Shown: positions 48,601-61,900 of the stretch, piece after piece | How the letters are laid out: each line of letters opens with the position of its first letter | Position numbering within the stretch: position 1 is the first letter of the stretch | From: Mya arenaria | Taxonomy: Eukaryota; Mollusca; Bivalvia; Myida; Myidae | Reading direction: 5' to 3' | NCBI RefSeq assembly: GCF_026914265.1 | Contig: NC_069132.1 | Coordinates: 35,706,932 to 35,770,931, forward strand | Length of the DNA: 64,000 nt | The notes under the pieces: generated by a model | The model's input: only the letters and a program-made list of their open reading frames with translations | Database searches by the model: none | Told to the model about the DNA's origin: nothing | Program-made: the position numbers and the translations under genes

Positions 48601-50346
48601 TAGAGGGTGAGAACATACCCCTGGCAGTGTATGGAATGTAAGACCTGTGTACAGTGTATATACCCGTATGATGAGGTAAGTACCAGTCAGGTGTCCTAGG
48701 TAGTCATTGTTGTGTATAGAGGGTGAGGACATACCCCTGGCAGTGTATGGAATGTACAGTGTATGGACCCGTATGACGAGGTAAGTCTAATGATGTTTTA
48801 TTGTGGTTAAATTATGTGAGATTGATTACACAAGTGATTTCATTGACGCTGCCATTGTTAAAACAGCCAAAGTTCGCTATCTTCAATCGTCTAAGAAGTA
48901 TTACAGCATTGAAGTGGATAATCTAAGAAAAACTTATAGCAAAAAAGGAGTGTAATTATAAACATTGAATATTTTAGAATTGGGTATCATCTGTGTATGA
49001 AAATATTTCGGAATTGCACAAATAGCTAATTTAGAAGATAAATAAACCATGCTCCAACAATGTTTTATTCATTCATGATCTGTCATGCTTTACTTAACAC
49101 TGGAATTAGGAAAAATCCCATATACAAATTTCTTTGATATTTCCCAGGACAAGATGCTGTTTTGTGACAAGTGTGACCGAGGCTACCACACATTCTGTGT
49201 AGGGCTGAAATCCCTGCCCTCTGGTCAGTGGGACTGCTTCAGTTGCCGTGGAGACACCACACCCATCAAACCACTCCCTAAACCAGCTCCCAAGGCAAAG
49301 TATGTTGTTTTGGAACATTCAATTGTTCTGTAAAATATTTAAACATGCTTATTGAATTGTTCTGTAGTATTTATTTTAAAATGCTAATCAACAAAAAATG
49401 TACTAAATTTTAAGCGTCTGTTATGCTTGTATGTTGTTTTTTTCGAACATCAAGAGTTATTGTCATAGTCTTGATGCCAGTGTACAAGACATTTGACAAA
49501 GCTATCTATAGGTAACTCTAACAAATATTAAAATTTTGCTTGGTATACAAGTTTTCAGAGTCAAAATGCACATTTATTGACAGGCCCATTACTCTTGCTT
49601 TAATAAATTTCAAATTATGCCCCAATTGGATTGAAAAATCAACAGCAGATATGCTAGCCCCCTCCAGTGACCTACTTTGAAGACCTTGTCAGGCGGGGAG
49701 TTTGACCAAGGCAATACATCTAATGCCAACTTAATTTTGATTCCACAGCGCTCTATTTTTTAGTAAGGCTTTGCATTTGATATTTTCTTGATTAGGAAAA
49801 TGTTATGATTGAAGTATATCATACCAATACCCCAATGGCATGAAAACACACACTCTTAATGCTTAACTTTTTCTTTCTACTCCCAGGCGAGGTCGAAAGC
49901 CGCGAGACCCTAACACTCCTCGAAGACCTCCGGGTCGACCTCCAAAGGACAAGACAAAACTCTTACAGCAGACACAAGCTGCAATGGCTGCTCAGGAGGT
50001 TGCAGACAGGAGTCGGGCTTCTTTTGACCAGAACGATACTTCCATGGTCAGTATGGGTGGAATGCATCGTCAGTTTCAGTGCCTTTTTTTAGGTTTAAAG
50101 TTTGTCTCTTAATTTATCTATTCTTTACAAAATTTGTAAAAGTATAGATTTTTTTAGAATTTATTCATTTTGTATTTTAAGACCAAAACTTAAAAGTTGA
50201 ACCTTTTTGTCTAACAAAAACTTCAGAACAGTTTTAAACATTTATTCTCCTTTCCTCAGATGTCAATGGACTCAAATCTAGGGGAGGAGGACACGCGTGA
50301 CACAGTCAAGCCAGAGGACATGGACACTGACACACAGGATAAGTGA
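39613..50346 (+). CDS. PHF10: PHF10/BAF45A, PBAF chromatin-remodelling subunit
   Basis: Fifteen exons join in phase to 764 residues: 39613-40448, 40795-40919, 41365-41448, 41937-42004, 42501-42569, 43040-43168, 44112-44221, 45751-45850, 46527-46596, 47421-47506, 47979-48084, 48447-48559, 49148-49299, 49887-50046, 50260-50346. The order is: a long acidic disordered N-terminus, the SAY-like core ([38 protein letters not shown], KRGxx-type basic helix, [21 protein letters not shown]), a Ser/Asp-rich linker, then two PHD fingers (CRICKEEPP...[12 protein letters not shown] and MECKTCVQC...[12 protein letters not shown]). The C-tail has an AT-hook-like stretch ([19 protein letters not shown]) beyond the vertebrate end. 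PHF10 reads modified histone tails in PBAF (SWI/SNF). It is longer than human PHF10 (about 500 residues) mainly at the N-terminus. AATAAA at 51043. Confidence 0.95.
41050..41260 (+). repeat. interspersed repeat fragment (ATAACTCTTGCTTTAATA family)
   Basis: Contains CCCATAACTCTTGCTTTAAT near 41184, preceded by GAAACTTGTT. The same phrase recurs in modified form in PHF10 introns near 42750, 43425, 43580 and 49590, showing a dispersed, highly diverged family. Confidence 0.6.
41638..41905 (+). mobile_element. tRNA-derived SINE in PHF10 intron 3
   Basis: The tRNA-like head has an A box (GTGGTTAGGGCACTCG) and a degenerate B box (GGTTTGTTTCC). A conserved-looking body (GTGGGTTTCCTCCAGGTACT, CACAACACAAGACCACAC) and a repeat-like tail up to about 41905 follow. 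The head-body structure resembles bivalve tRNA-headed SINEs. Ends about 30 bp before the exon 4 acceptor. Confidence 0.82.
43241..43852 (+). mobile_element. interspersed element with GTGTCGCCTGA inverted ends
   Basis: Begins GTGTCGCCTGAAAAGACGAC and ends with TCAGGCGACAC (43816-43826) plus about 25 bp. The two 11-bp ends are perfect inverted repeats. Inside are a GGC/GGT trinucleotide tract (43280-43308) and about three direct copies of a 155-bp unit carrying TTGAAACTT and GTTATTGCCCTTTGTTAATTT. No ORF. Located in PHF10 intron 6. Confidence 0.78.
44265..45070 (+). repeat. diverged direct repeat pair, about 300 bp each, spaced about 490 bp
   Basis: GGTTTGAGCTTAAGAATTAT at 44270 matches GGTTTCAGCCTAAGAGTTAT near 44770. 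TTTTGGTAGCAC follows in both, and later CCCTTTTCTGCAGCACCCTG (44535) matches CCCTTTTCTGCTTTACCCTG (45040). Both copies are non-coding and sit in PHF10 intron 7. Confidence 0.75.
46790..46870 (+). repeat. 16-bp tandem repeat, 5 copies
   Basis: GAGTTTTGCCCCTCTT repeated about five times with almost no divergence, just downstream of PHF10 exon 9. Near-identity implies recent expansion and probable length polymorphism. Confidence 0.93.
48486..48784 (+). repeat. tandem triplication of the PHF10 exon 12 3' half plus donor
   Basis: The 3' half of exon 12, its donor (GATGAG|GTAAGTACCAG) and about 50 bp of intron are repeated twice downstream with a period of about 117-120 bp. ACATACCCCTGGCAGTGTAT occurs near 48491, 48613 and 48731. 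Copy 2 keeps an AG acceptor-like edge (GTGTATAG|AGGGTGAG), an open frame and an intact GTAAGT donor. Copy 3 lacks about 10 bp internally and is out of frame. Confidence 0.93.
49440..49700 (+). repeat. interspersed repeat fragment in PHF10 intron 13
   Basis: Contains CCCATTACTCTTGCTTTAAT followed by ATTATGCCCC, matching the family seen at 41050-41260. Non-coding. Confidence 0.55.
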
Positions 50347-52931
50347 ACTCGGATTAGTTATTTGGGCCAGTGAACCAGGGGACTAGTAAAGATGGACTAG
50401 TGAACAGGGGATTGTGATCAGATATTAGTGAATAGGGAATTGTGATCTGTGACAAAAAAAAACGGCCTAACAGTGAGGGTGAGGAGCATAGAAGATGGAA
50501 GCTTGTGATGGAGTGCTTGTTAAATTTTAAGGGATTACAGGCTTGATTATGAATTGGAGCTAAAAATCGCATTGTTGAGCATCATTGTAGAACTTCCTTG
50601 TGGAGTGATCGTAAAATTAGATTGCTTTTAACTGTGCAATGAATTTGTGAGTTTGTAAAAACCTAGGTAATTGAGACCATTGCAGACATATACCAAATCT
50701 TTTGATTTGTTTTTAACTCTTGCACTTTAATTGATTTGACGCTGAACTGGATTAAGACCATCCTCTATAATTACCAACTTTACAAGGGTTATCAATTCCA
50801 TTGGTTTAACATTTGTGAATATTTACATCAGAGTGGTTCAGTGTCATGTCAATAAGATGATTTTGTGAAATGTTTTGTGTATTTAATATGCAACTGAATT
50901 ATTGGTATTTGTTTTAATGATCTGTTAATGATAACATTATTGAATGAAGTAGCAGACTACAATTCAGTAAATATTTATGAATTTCCTGAGTAGTGATGGC
51001 GAGACTTTTTTTTATATTCATACCAAATGTGTTCAGTATTGTAATAAATGCTTAAACAATATTTTTCTTCTCTATAATGCCAAGTAAGTAAGGAAAGAAT
51101 TCATTGTATAAGATATATTCATGTCTGTCCTCCCCTCACTTCTACCTTAATCAGTGTTGACATGGAGATCATAAAAAGTACAAAAATACTTTATACCAAA
51201 ACTGAAGTGCATATTTATGTTTTATGTAGGCCTGAAGATTTTTACATGCGTGTTGTATGCCATGGTCGAGCTTGTAGATTTTTGTTCGTCAATCTGTCCC
51301 ATTTTCATGTCCATTTCATCACTTTGTAACCACTGGTAGAATTTAATATCTGTATTAACTTGGCATAAATGCTAACCACATTGAGATGACTTTCAGAATA
51401 AGAGTTCAAGGCATTTCAATACAATGTCAAGGTGACTTTTATTGGTCAAAGGTCAGGTGGCTGCAGGTTTTGTGTCTGCTCCATAACTAATCCCAAGGAT
51501 TTGAAATACAATTAAAGACTAAGCTCACAGAGACTGGGTCTCTTCTAATAGCTAATAAAACGAAACAATGTATACATAGTTTTAGTTGTTAGATACATAG
51601 TCAAGTTTCTTGATCATATTTATGGCACACTATGCGAGGCTCTGATAAAATCTTTTTGTTAATGAACTTGTCAGGCATTAAGTCATTGGCAATAAACTGT
51701 GACCATTGCTTAATAATATATCACACTAAATCAGTTATAAGGGCCTCAAATATATGTATCAGTAATGGATAAGATACAGCTACCCGTAATTCATGGGACT
51801 GCCCAAATTCTTTGTATCAACAGGGATCTTTGCCTTTAACACAAATGTTCACCACATCGAAATTGGAGACAATGTGCAGAGCAATTTATTAGCCATGTCA
51901 TTTTCAGATGAAGGGCACATTGATGGGGTGAACAGTTGGATGTTTTTTTGTGCTTCATACATCCTCCACCATTAATAGTTTTGAAATACCTTGGCACAAA
52001 TGTTCACCACTTACAGATGATGTGCCATACACATGTCATTTTTAAGCCAAGGTCACTCAGGAGTTCAAATTCAGATATCCTTATCCTCTCTTACCCCTTA
52101 AACTACCAAAAAAAAATCCAACATTTTTATTTGAAATTTACTCGCATGATCATGACTTAAATGACTTTTAGAGCGCATATTCCAGTCACGTCATTTTAGG
52201 GTCAGAAGGTCATACTTTGGAGCCAGGTACTTCGTTAGTTTCTTGGTTCTAGGCCAAGTTCATACTTGTTTTAATAACAAGCGCATATTATATGGTCATA
52301 TTATAACACATATTATAAAACTCTTTCTTTAACAGGTCTGGACTTCACTGATACTTTGAGGTCCTAGGTCAGATAGCGGTTTGTGGTGTCTACCGGTTTT
52401 CAAAGAACTTGACAGAAATATTTAACATTTCTGAACAATATGCCTCACATTTAACAGGAGTTTTTCGTAAATATTTTCCACAAAACTTAACCATGTCAAA
52501 GAATATTGTTTCAGCTTTGTGCTTTTCCTTTCATTTTACCATTGGAAACTGATTTGACTATCTTGATACCACTGATGGTCCTGGTTAACTTTTTCATGTG
52601 TTAACAAGGGGCAGTTTGAATAAACATCACTTGTTTCCATTTTAATTTGTCACAGCAAAGAAAATTGATTCCATTTAATGTAAACCTTTTTATTCTTGCA
52701 ATATTTTGCCATATAAAAAACAGATCTAAATACTAAAACAAAAAATATTTTTTATAAGATCACAGACACATTGTAAAGATACAGTGTATGTATATTGAAG
52801 TACATGATAACAAGTGGAATTTAGCGTGATAACTATTCACATGATAAATGCAAACAGCAATGTGCATGTTCTCTTCAATATCACAATTAGTTGTAAAGAT
52901 TTATAAATAGTCTTTTGTCCAGCTTCATAAG
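50347..52931. other. convergent 3' intergenic region PHF10 / CFAP70
   Basis: Holds the PHF10 3' untranslated region with AATAAA at 51043-51048, and the CFAP70 3' side, where TTTATT at 52689-52694 is AATAAA on the minus strand. Between 51800 and 52060 two direct copies of ACAAATGTTCACCAC mark another interspersed-repeat fragment. No further gene supported. Confidence 0.6.
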
Positions 52932-55900
52932 CTAAAACTGAGGGTTTCCAAATCCAACTTCCTGTTGTGTTTTGATAATCTCATCTAAAAGTTCTGTATC
53001 TTCTAAATTAACCTGAAAGTGCAAAAAGAAGATTTTAAACAACGAGAAAAAATCATTACATTATGTTTAGCTAAGTTTTGGAAATAAAGACCTTCAAACT
53101 TTTTTGGATAGCAAGTCAAAAATTACTGCAAAACTGCAGGTCTTAACTTTGTAAAACATTTGCTATGAAAACAATCTTGAAACATAAACATGTCAACAGA
53201 ATTACTCATGCCACTTTTTGTTTGTTAATGTTTTTTTAATTTTTAATTGCTGTGAAAAAGCAGCCTTCGACATTAGTTAAAATAAACAAAATGTTGCGCC
53301 TTACATAATATTATTTTTCAATATCAGGCCACGATCGATAAACAGTTTGTTTGGCTTTACCCCACAGACTCACAAAAATATCCGTAACCCCTAATATTTT
53401 TTTAACCTCTCCGAAGGTCATAATTTTTGGTTGTTATTCATTTCACAACTTAGTTAGAAAGTGGTTACAAAGTAGAAAAAAATGCAATAAAAAAACGTCC
53501 CACCCCTCAAAAAATTGTTTTAATAGTGGCCAGATAATGATCAATATCACACCTTGATTGCATATTTGTACGCCTGTTCGGCCTCGAGCTGTCTGCTAGT
53601 TTTCAGGCAGACAAGGGAGAGATAGCCCCACACCTCTGGGTCACTGTTGTTCAGGATGTTCGCCTCCGATAACGCATCCTCAGCTTCTGCCAACTCACCC
53701 AGCTGACATAAAAATAGAAAAGAAGATGATTTTTTATGGGTTGTTTGAAAGCAAAAAATGTCTACTGACGTATTTAATGTAACTTCAAACTTTACACTTT
53801 CAATCATGGAATTTTGAACTCATTTATATCTAAAAAATGTTTTTTATATCATGACATAGAAACAAGAGTGTTGCAAAGCAAATGCCAATGCTCATTCATT
53901 GTTGTTTTTAAGTCAAACAAAGGGCGTAGTCTCACAATTATTAAAGTCAGAGTTATGGGCCTTGCTAAACATGAGCGTATTGTCTCTGGCAACATGATTA
54001 ATAAGTTTCATTTGAATATCTTTATATGAATATGTTTTTTGAGTTATGGCCAAGGTTAAACAATTTGCACAACCATGACGACAACAACAAGGCTATGACG
54101 ATACCTAAACTTTTTTTTTTGAAAATAGACAAGCTAATAATTCCCTTAAAATAGTTACAGTCCGACCAAGAAAATCATGGGTCAGTATTCAATATCATTC
54201 TTATCCTTAGATATGCCTCAGTGATTCCTTTCAGTCAATTAGCCAGTTATTTTTACAGTCCAATCAAACCACTTAGATTCTACTCTTAAACTTAAGTTAA
54301 ATCTAAGTTGGTTATTGAATAGTCAGCCCATTTTCTAAATCAGCAAATTAGGAGAATTTAAGAATGAAACCATTACGAAAGTAATTCTAACATAAATATT
54401 GTTACCCTATTATTTAACAAACCATTTCCCCCGTTTAATGTTATCTTACGTGAAATGTAAGTAATATCATGTAGCAAGGAAGGAAAAGATGGACAAAACT
54501 TTGAACACTGTACAAGTCAACATGTATATCTATACATTTTCAGTAAATGAAAATCCTTTACCCTATACATGTATAAGGCTTTTTAAACACTTTAAGCCAT
54601 TTTCCCCTGCATAACTCTCTTACCCTATAGCAGGCAATTCCAACCCCGAGCCACGATACACAGGATGGTGATCTCTTACAAGCCATCAGGAATGTTGTCT
54701 TTGCTTCTTGGAACTGCAAATCATCAGAAAACAGAAAGTGTAAAAAGAAATACCCAAAATAGGTCAGAGTATAAGTATGATAATCAATGTATACAATTTT
54801 TCAGTGGAATATACCTAGGTTCATATAAATATTTTGAACGTGTTTTGAGAAATGTCCAGCCTAATATATTTACACCATGATGTATATTTTATGACAAGAC
54901 CACAACATTAAATGGTTGTAAAATAGTCCAGCTAAAAATTATTCAATACGAAGTACTCACCCTTCCTTCCTGTAGGTATATAGATGCTAAGCGAAGATAT
55001 ATAGAATGCATCTCCGAGGCATCGGAGACAAATGAAATAGTTCTCTCATAGCAGTCTCTGGCCTCCGCTGTATCGTTTGTCAAATACTTGACATGGCCCA
55101 TCAGTGCCCAGGCATCGGGGTTCTGTAAAAATTAATATACAAGCTATGTTTTTTCAGGCAACCCAAGCTGAACATGTTGAACATTTCAAAATGACTTTCT
55201 ATAAATAAAATCAATGAGCTTTTCAGTGAAATCTTCATCATGCATAAGTGGCTAACATCGCTTTTCAATTTGCACCCTTACCTTATACTATAATAGTGTA
55301 AGTAGGAAGGTTTTAAACATATTTTTAAAATCTTAGAAGAATATGGTATCTTTTCCTTTCTTTTTTGGCCAGTTTTCTTTTATTATACAGAACTTGTAAG
55401 AATCTTACAATATATACAAAATCAGAAACTTGTTACGGAAAAATTATGAAGGCAATTTTGGAAGAGTTATAAAGCTTGCCAAAGGCTTGTTTTGTAACTT
55501 TTCTGAAACTTTTTTCATAAATGTTTGTATTAAATGGCAACTTAAGTTTGAACCCATACATACTACTCTATATATGGTCTACATAAATAGTAAAGTGAGC
55601 ATCTCTACCTGATAGTCAAACTGTAGGGCCTCATTGAGGCTCTCCTCGCCTTCCTCCAGTTCACGTTTCTGTAGTTTGACACGTGCAAGGGCAATGTGGT
55701 ACTGGGCTGTGGCTCCACCCATAGGGGACAATAGCTCGTGGGCTAGGGCTCGCTCTGTAAACTGTAAAACAGAATACTCAATTTTTAATCTTATTCAACG
55801 CAAAATAAATTCAGGAGTCAATACACATGTATTCTTATCTGACGTATTTAAAATGATACAAAACCCTTTCAAAGGCAGATGCCATTTATAAAACAAACAA

Positions 55901-58900
55901 ACAAAAAACATAATTTGAATTAAGCTACAAAAGGAAGAAAGTTAAGAATAGAGGATATTTTTTACATAGGGTGATATTCATGATGCATTTATCAAGAAAG
56001 TAGATTATCATACTTCTAACGGTAATTATTCTTTATTTGCATCAATAGTGAAATCACTTGAATCATATGCTTGAAATTTCTCTCTTAAATGGTGAAATCC
56101 TGACCACACTTACCGGTACAGCCTTAACTTCGAGGAGCCACTCAATGGCCTGCATGTAGATGGTGGATGTGGGTACGGGTGTGGGCTCCCGTGGGGGCTG
56201 CTCCTCAGTCGTTTCCTCAGGCTGTGGTGTGCCACGCTGGCTGCCCCGCTTATACTCGCTGCCTGGGCGAGAAAGGTTACTGTCGGACTTGTTACGACCT
56301 GGAATCATCAGGGATGGGTATGTAGAATCAAGGCTGTGTTTGCATGTTTATGACTAAATGATTGGCAGGGTTTTATCACATTAATAATGATTGACTGTAA
56401 AAAGAGAAAGCTGAAACAGCATGTAGAAACATTGCTAATCAATTGAAAATACTTTACATTGTTTATTTCTTAGTTTCATGTAATATGTTCACAATATATA
56501 CAACAATACACTATTTTTTTAAAAAAGCATTTCATTGATTTAAAATAAAACAAAAGTAGAATCACTAATATGTTACACTGCTGTTATATCATGCTATCTG
56601 AAAAATGCATGCACATGCAGTTATAATATTCAACAGAACATATTCAAACTAATCAAATTACTTAGTAGAAAATTCAAACATAAATAATAATGTTAAAAGT
56701 AAATAAACAAAGTCTTACATATATCATTTTTGTGATCTACATTAAAAGTAACAGCTGCTTTTTTAACAGTACAAGAAGAATGTACATAGATGTGGATATT
56801 AACTTTGTATACATGTTATTCATAATAAAAAAAAAAAAACATGGCTGACAAATGTATCGATCTGAAAGTATTGAAAGAAAGTAAATTATCATCATCAGAA
56901 TAATATAACAAGGCTGAAGAAATAACATGCAAGATATGAGACAGTACAAGATTCAAGAATATCATTGATGCGGATAAATGCTGTATTAAGAACATTGATT
57001 GAAAGTAAATGCATGCTGTATTATAATTGTTCATACATTGTAAATGCTATATTTAGTCCATACATTGTAAAGGTTGTATTAAGTTTATACAATGTAATGC
57101 TGTATTAAGCTCATACAATGTAAATGCTGTATTAAGTTCATACATTGAAAATTTAATGCATGCTGTATTATAAATGTCCATACATTGTAAATGCTTTATT
57201 AAGTTTATACATTGAAAATTTAATGCATGCTGTATTATAAATGTCCATACATTGTAAATGCTGTATTACCGGTAAGTTCATACATTGAAAATTTATTGCA
57301 TGCTTTATTATAAATGTCCATACATTGTAAATACTGTAATGTAAACGTCCATACATTGTGAATGCTGTATTTCGACCATACATTGTAAATGCATGCTGTA
57401 CTTTAAATGTCCATACATTGTGAATGTTGTATTAAGTCTATACATTGTAAATGCTTAATTGAGTTCATACATTGTAAATTTGATGCATGCTGTATTATAA
57501 ATGTCCATACATTGTAAATGCTTTATTAAGTTCATACATTGTAAATGCATGCTGTATTAATTACAAATGTATTATGAAGTTCATACAAGTCATGCAAGTG
57601 ACATCTTATTACCAGTTCTGGAGGTGTTGCGAGAGTCAGTAATGGACAAATGTCCACCTTTGTCCGCTGTTTAAATAAACACCATCATTTTTCATGCACA
57701 ACCTTTCACAATAAATTACTGAGCACAATTGTCATGCATTCTTGAATCAAATTTTGTTCTATTCCATCTACAACATAATCTTAAAGTCTACTTATTTAAC
57801 ATGAAATGCTTATATCTAGCATCCTATCTTAAGCCAAAGCTACATGACCATTCTATATAAAAAGGTCAAGGTTTATGTACAATAATACATAATATTGTCA
57901 CAAATTTTTCATCTCCTAAAGTCAACAACGATTTAATTAAAAGTAAGGAAAAGTAATGATTGTAACTGATGAATCTAAAGAGGACAAAAAGCCCCTAGCA
58001 TAAATGCATACCATAGCTAATAATTGGCAGTATTTTTTCTAAACTAAGTGGTTGCATTCAATATTCTCAACATATTTTTTGTTCAGATGAAAATTCTGCA
58101 TATAAACAAATTCCGATTATAATATAACTGTCACACTGTTTGTACATGTAAAGTCACTCATGTTAAGCTATGAGGTTAATGATCACAGCAGCTACCTGAC
58201 AAGGGCTGCTCGGACAGCCGTGATATGGCCACGCCCTCCTCCAACCCCTCCACAACCTGATAGCCTACATGTCCTGAAAAACCCACACAACCCCTCACAA
58301 ACATGGATACTACACATATGGAGTATGGTCACTCTGTGGTGGAACCATGGGCTATTTGTAAAACATAAGACCGTCAACCCAGGGGTTACAGGTCTGATCT
58401 TCTGCCTTACCATAATAACAAAACTAACCATCTTTCAGGAGGACATGTAGAGTAAGGTCACTGTATTGTGGAACCATAGGCTTTTTTATAAAACATAAGA
58501 CTGTCAACCCAGGGGTAACAGGTCTGATCCTCTGCCTTACAAAACTATCCATCTTTCAGTAGGACATGTAGAGTAAGGTCACTTTTTCGTAGAACCATGG
58601 TCTTTTAGTAAAACATAAGACCGTCAACCCAGGGGTAACAGGTTTGATCCCCTGCCTTATCATAAAAACAAAACTATCCATCTTTCAGAGAGACATGTAG
58701 AGTATGGTCACTTTTTCGTAGAACCATGGTCTTTTAGTAAAACATAAGACCGTCAACCCAGGGGTAACAGATTTGATCCCCTGCCTTACCATAAAAACAA
58801 AACTATCCATCTTTCAGAGAGACATGTAGAGTATGGTCACTTTTTCGTAGAACCATGGTCTTTTAGTAAAACATAAGACCGTCAACCCAGGGGTAACAGG

Positions 58901-61900
58901 TTTGATCCCCTGCCTTACCATAAAAACAAAACTAACCATCTTTCAGGAGGACATGTAGAGTAAGGTCACTGTATTGTGGAACCATGGGCTATTTATAAAA
59001 CATAAGATCGTCAACCCAGGGGTAACAGGTTTGATCTCAGTCTGGTTATGATAAATTGGGGTCCAATGTGACATGGCTTTACAATAGAGCTTGTTAAAAA
59101 ACCAAGAGTAGCTCTTAGACTGATACTCTCCATGAGGCTGACGCCCATGGATTGTCTGATGGTGTCATTTAAAAAATGCACACTCCCCCCTCCCCTTATT
59201 GTTGCTAACCCATATTTCCATCTCCAACTATCACATGTTTAAACCGGGTGAGAGTGGTCTTGTGGTAAAGGAGTCAGCCTCACAATAGTGAATGTGTGTT
59301 TATACCCAACCATGGGCACATTCCCTTGGGTGATAAATCCAGTACAGTTTCTACCAAGAAAATACTCATATGAATTATATCAGCTTATAGTTGTCTTCAT
59401 AATTCAGCTAAAAAATATCAGCATAAACTAAACTGTACCCTAAAACCTGTTCAGCGTAATCAAACCTGATATAGTCTAAAGTGCTGGATCCAATTTCCCC
59501 TAAACGTTCTAGAAGAATGAATCCAAATCAAATAAATCCAAAAGCCATGAATACAATATGCGCGCGAGCATTCATGCCCATTTAAGTATCATTCCTAAAC
59601 TGTTTTAAAAATTATACATGAAAGCAAATAAATGAATAGAAACTTTAAAATATCCCGTTGATGCTAAAAAAAATATAATAATAAAAAAACCCAGTAAGTT
59701 CCAAATCTCTACAAAGTCACTCACTGAGGTCTTGATACACCAAAAGATTGACCGCTGTAAAAAACATTGCCCGGTTCTTTTATCCATTTTAATAAAGATT
59801 TATTTAATATTCATTATCTAAAATAAACAGATATAATTCTCAATTAAAGCATTTATAATATGCATATCAATTTTTATGACTGCAGCTCTTAATCACGCAC
59901 TTACAGGATTTATTTTTTGTTAAAACTGAATGTGCAAATTTGCCCAAAATTAACTAAATGGTTCCTGGTCCTGAAAATGTTGTAAAATTTTGACAAACAT
60001 GGAAGAATACATAACATGAACCGATTGAAGCAAAATGCATGGTAAATGTGAATTATACAAGGATGGGAATTACGAAGCAAAGGCTGAAGGAATTGTTTGA
60101 ATGTGCAGTGAATGTTAGATGGTGACTATAACCTTTCTATTATGATGGAAAATGTTTAATTAGTATGCTTAAGCTCATTAATAATAAATCAGTACACAAT
60201 TATAATCTGCTTGAAAAAATAAAGAAAATACATTTATAAGAACTGGGTAAATCATTTGAAAAATTGAAATAAAAGCAAAAATCTTTCAAAACAATATAAA
60301 TCATTCAAAATCTGGGGGAACACACACAAAATTGAAAACAAAAATCTTGTTAAACAGATTTTGGAGTAAGAGTTGGACAGAAGATCTGCCCTTCACAGAG
60401 AATGGTACAAACCTGCTGATGAGCGTTTAGATGCCGAGGGTCTGCGGGCTGAAGAGAGCTTTTCGCTTGAGCGGGCCGAGCCCTGACCCCGCTCACTGGA
60501 CGGCGGGGTAGGCTGCTTTATGTCGGGCACCAGCGTATGGCTGGTGGGGGCTAGGCCTCCCTGTTCGTCTGCAAATGAACACAGCACCAACATACACATT
60601 AACATGGGGGCCACACATGGGAGCAAACTCTGCACGCACCAACAAGATGTTGATATTTCCAACCATCTGAGCACTGTTTGGTGATTTTAGGTAAAAAAAG
60701 GGTGTTTCTACGATCTTTGTACTAGAACTAAACAATTCTTTTCTATCATTAGCTTTTCTACACTTGTGATGATACCTTCCAGACTAGCAGCAAAGTCAGT
60801 ATTATGATAAGTAACAAGTGCCCCCTTGGAGCGTCAACTATTGTTTATTTCCGTCCCATTAAGGGAAATAACTAGACAATTATTAAAACAAGGGTTATGT
60901 GAATCTCTATTCAAGTGAGATTTGCCGATTGGCAACATGTAGTACCAGGTTTCATTTAAATATCTTGAATGGTTTAAGAGTTATGGCCAAGTTTTTGTAT
61001 GCTGATGCCCAGACCTTCTTTTCTTCAAACAATGGATAAAATAATAAAAAAATAGTGAAAAAAACTTCACTATTAAAGCAATGACAACATCAAAGGTTAC
61101 ATAAGTTTTGTGCATTTTTCAAAGCTGTATTTTTTATTACTGTTCTGTAAGGTGCTTCATATTCAGCATGCAGCCCCTAATATGACATAAAAACTTCTAG
61201 TCAAGATCAATCTCATCTTACAACAGTATTACTGTGGTGCTCAAACTTACAATGACCCCTTACCCTCTTGAATAGCATATAACTTAATTTTTAGGCCTTT
61301 GAGCCTTTTATTCATATCTGAAAAATGCAGTTTAATCAGCTGGTAAAAGATGGTATATAGGTGTAGTTGAGTTATATGCAATTATTAATTCCTTTAAAAA
61401 AATATCAGACTGGAATTGTTACTCTTGCATTTATAATATAATGAAAACATTGTACACTTATTTTTCTCCGTTAAATGCACAAGTTCCATAAATTGTTGCA
61501 CACTTTGAGAGCCAATTTCTTTATCAATAAACTTATTTTAAAATCAAACTATTGATTGGATTTATTCATTGAAAAATAAAAGAAATTGTGACAAAACAAC
61601 TCATAAGAAAGTCAGTGAATTGAAAATTGCAGCTTATCCTTGAGGACGTCCTAATTTCATCTTGTAACAACATGAAATTTGTCTTTAAAGGGATACCCCA
61701 ATATTGTTACAAGAAAAGGAGGGCAGCTCATGGATTCACTGTATTTCATGCATCACTGATTCATATATTTGAGGCCCTTATAGTATGATAGATTCATCCA
61801 AATATTTTTTTTTAATCAATGGTCACAGCCAATGACATCCAAACAAGTTTATCTAAAGATATATTTTATCGGGCCTCACTTAAGTGTTCTGCAATTATGA

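Noticed and set aside
49085-49147. Extension of PHF10 exon 13 upstream in the same open frame
   Set aside because: The acceptor TTTCCCAG at 49147 precedes the conserved [14 protein letters not shown] segment and is in phase with exon 12.
57168-57383. 71-residue minus-strand frame with repeated MYGR/NTAF motifs
   Set aside because: Periodicity artefact of the minisatellite at 57030-57580.
58160-58450. Overlapping 96- and 79-residue frames on both strands
   Set aside because: Located at the start of the SINE-like tandem array; no domain, and neither fits the phase of the CFAP70 exons.
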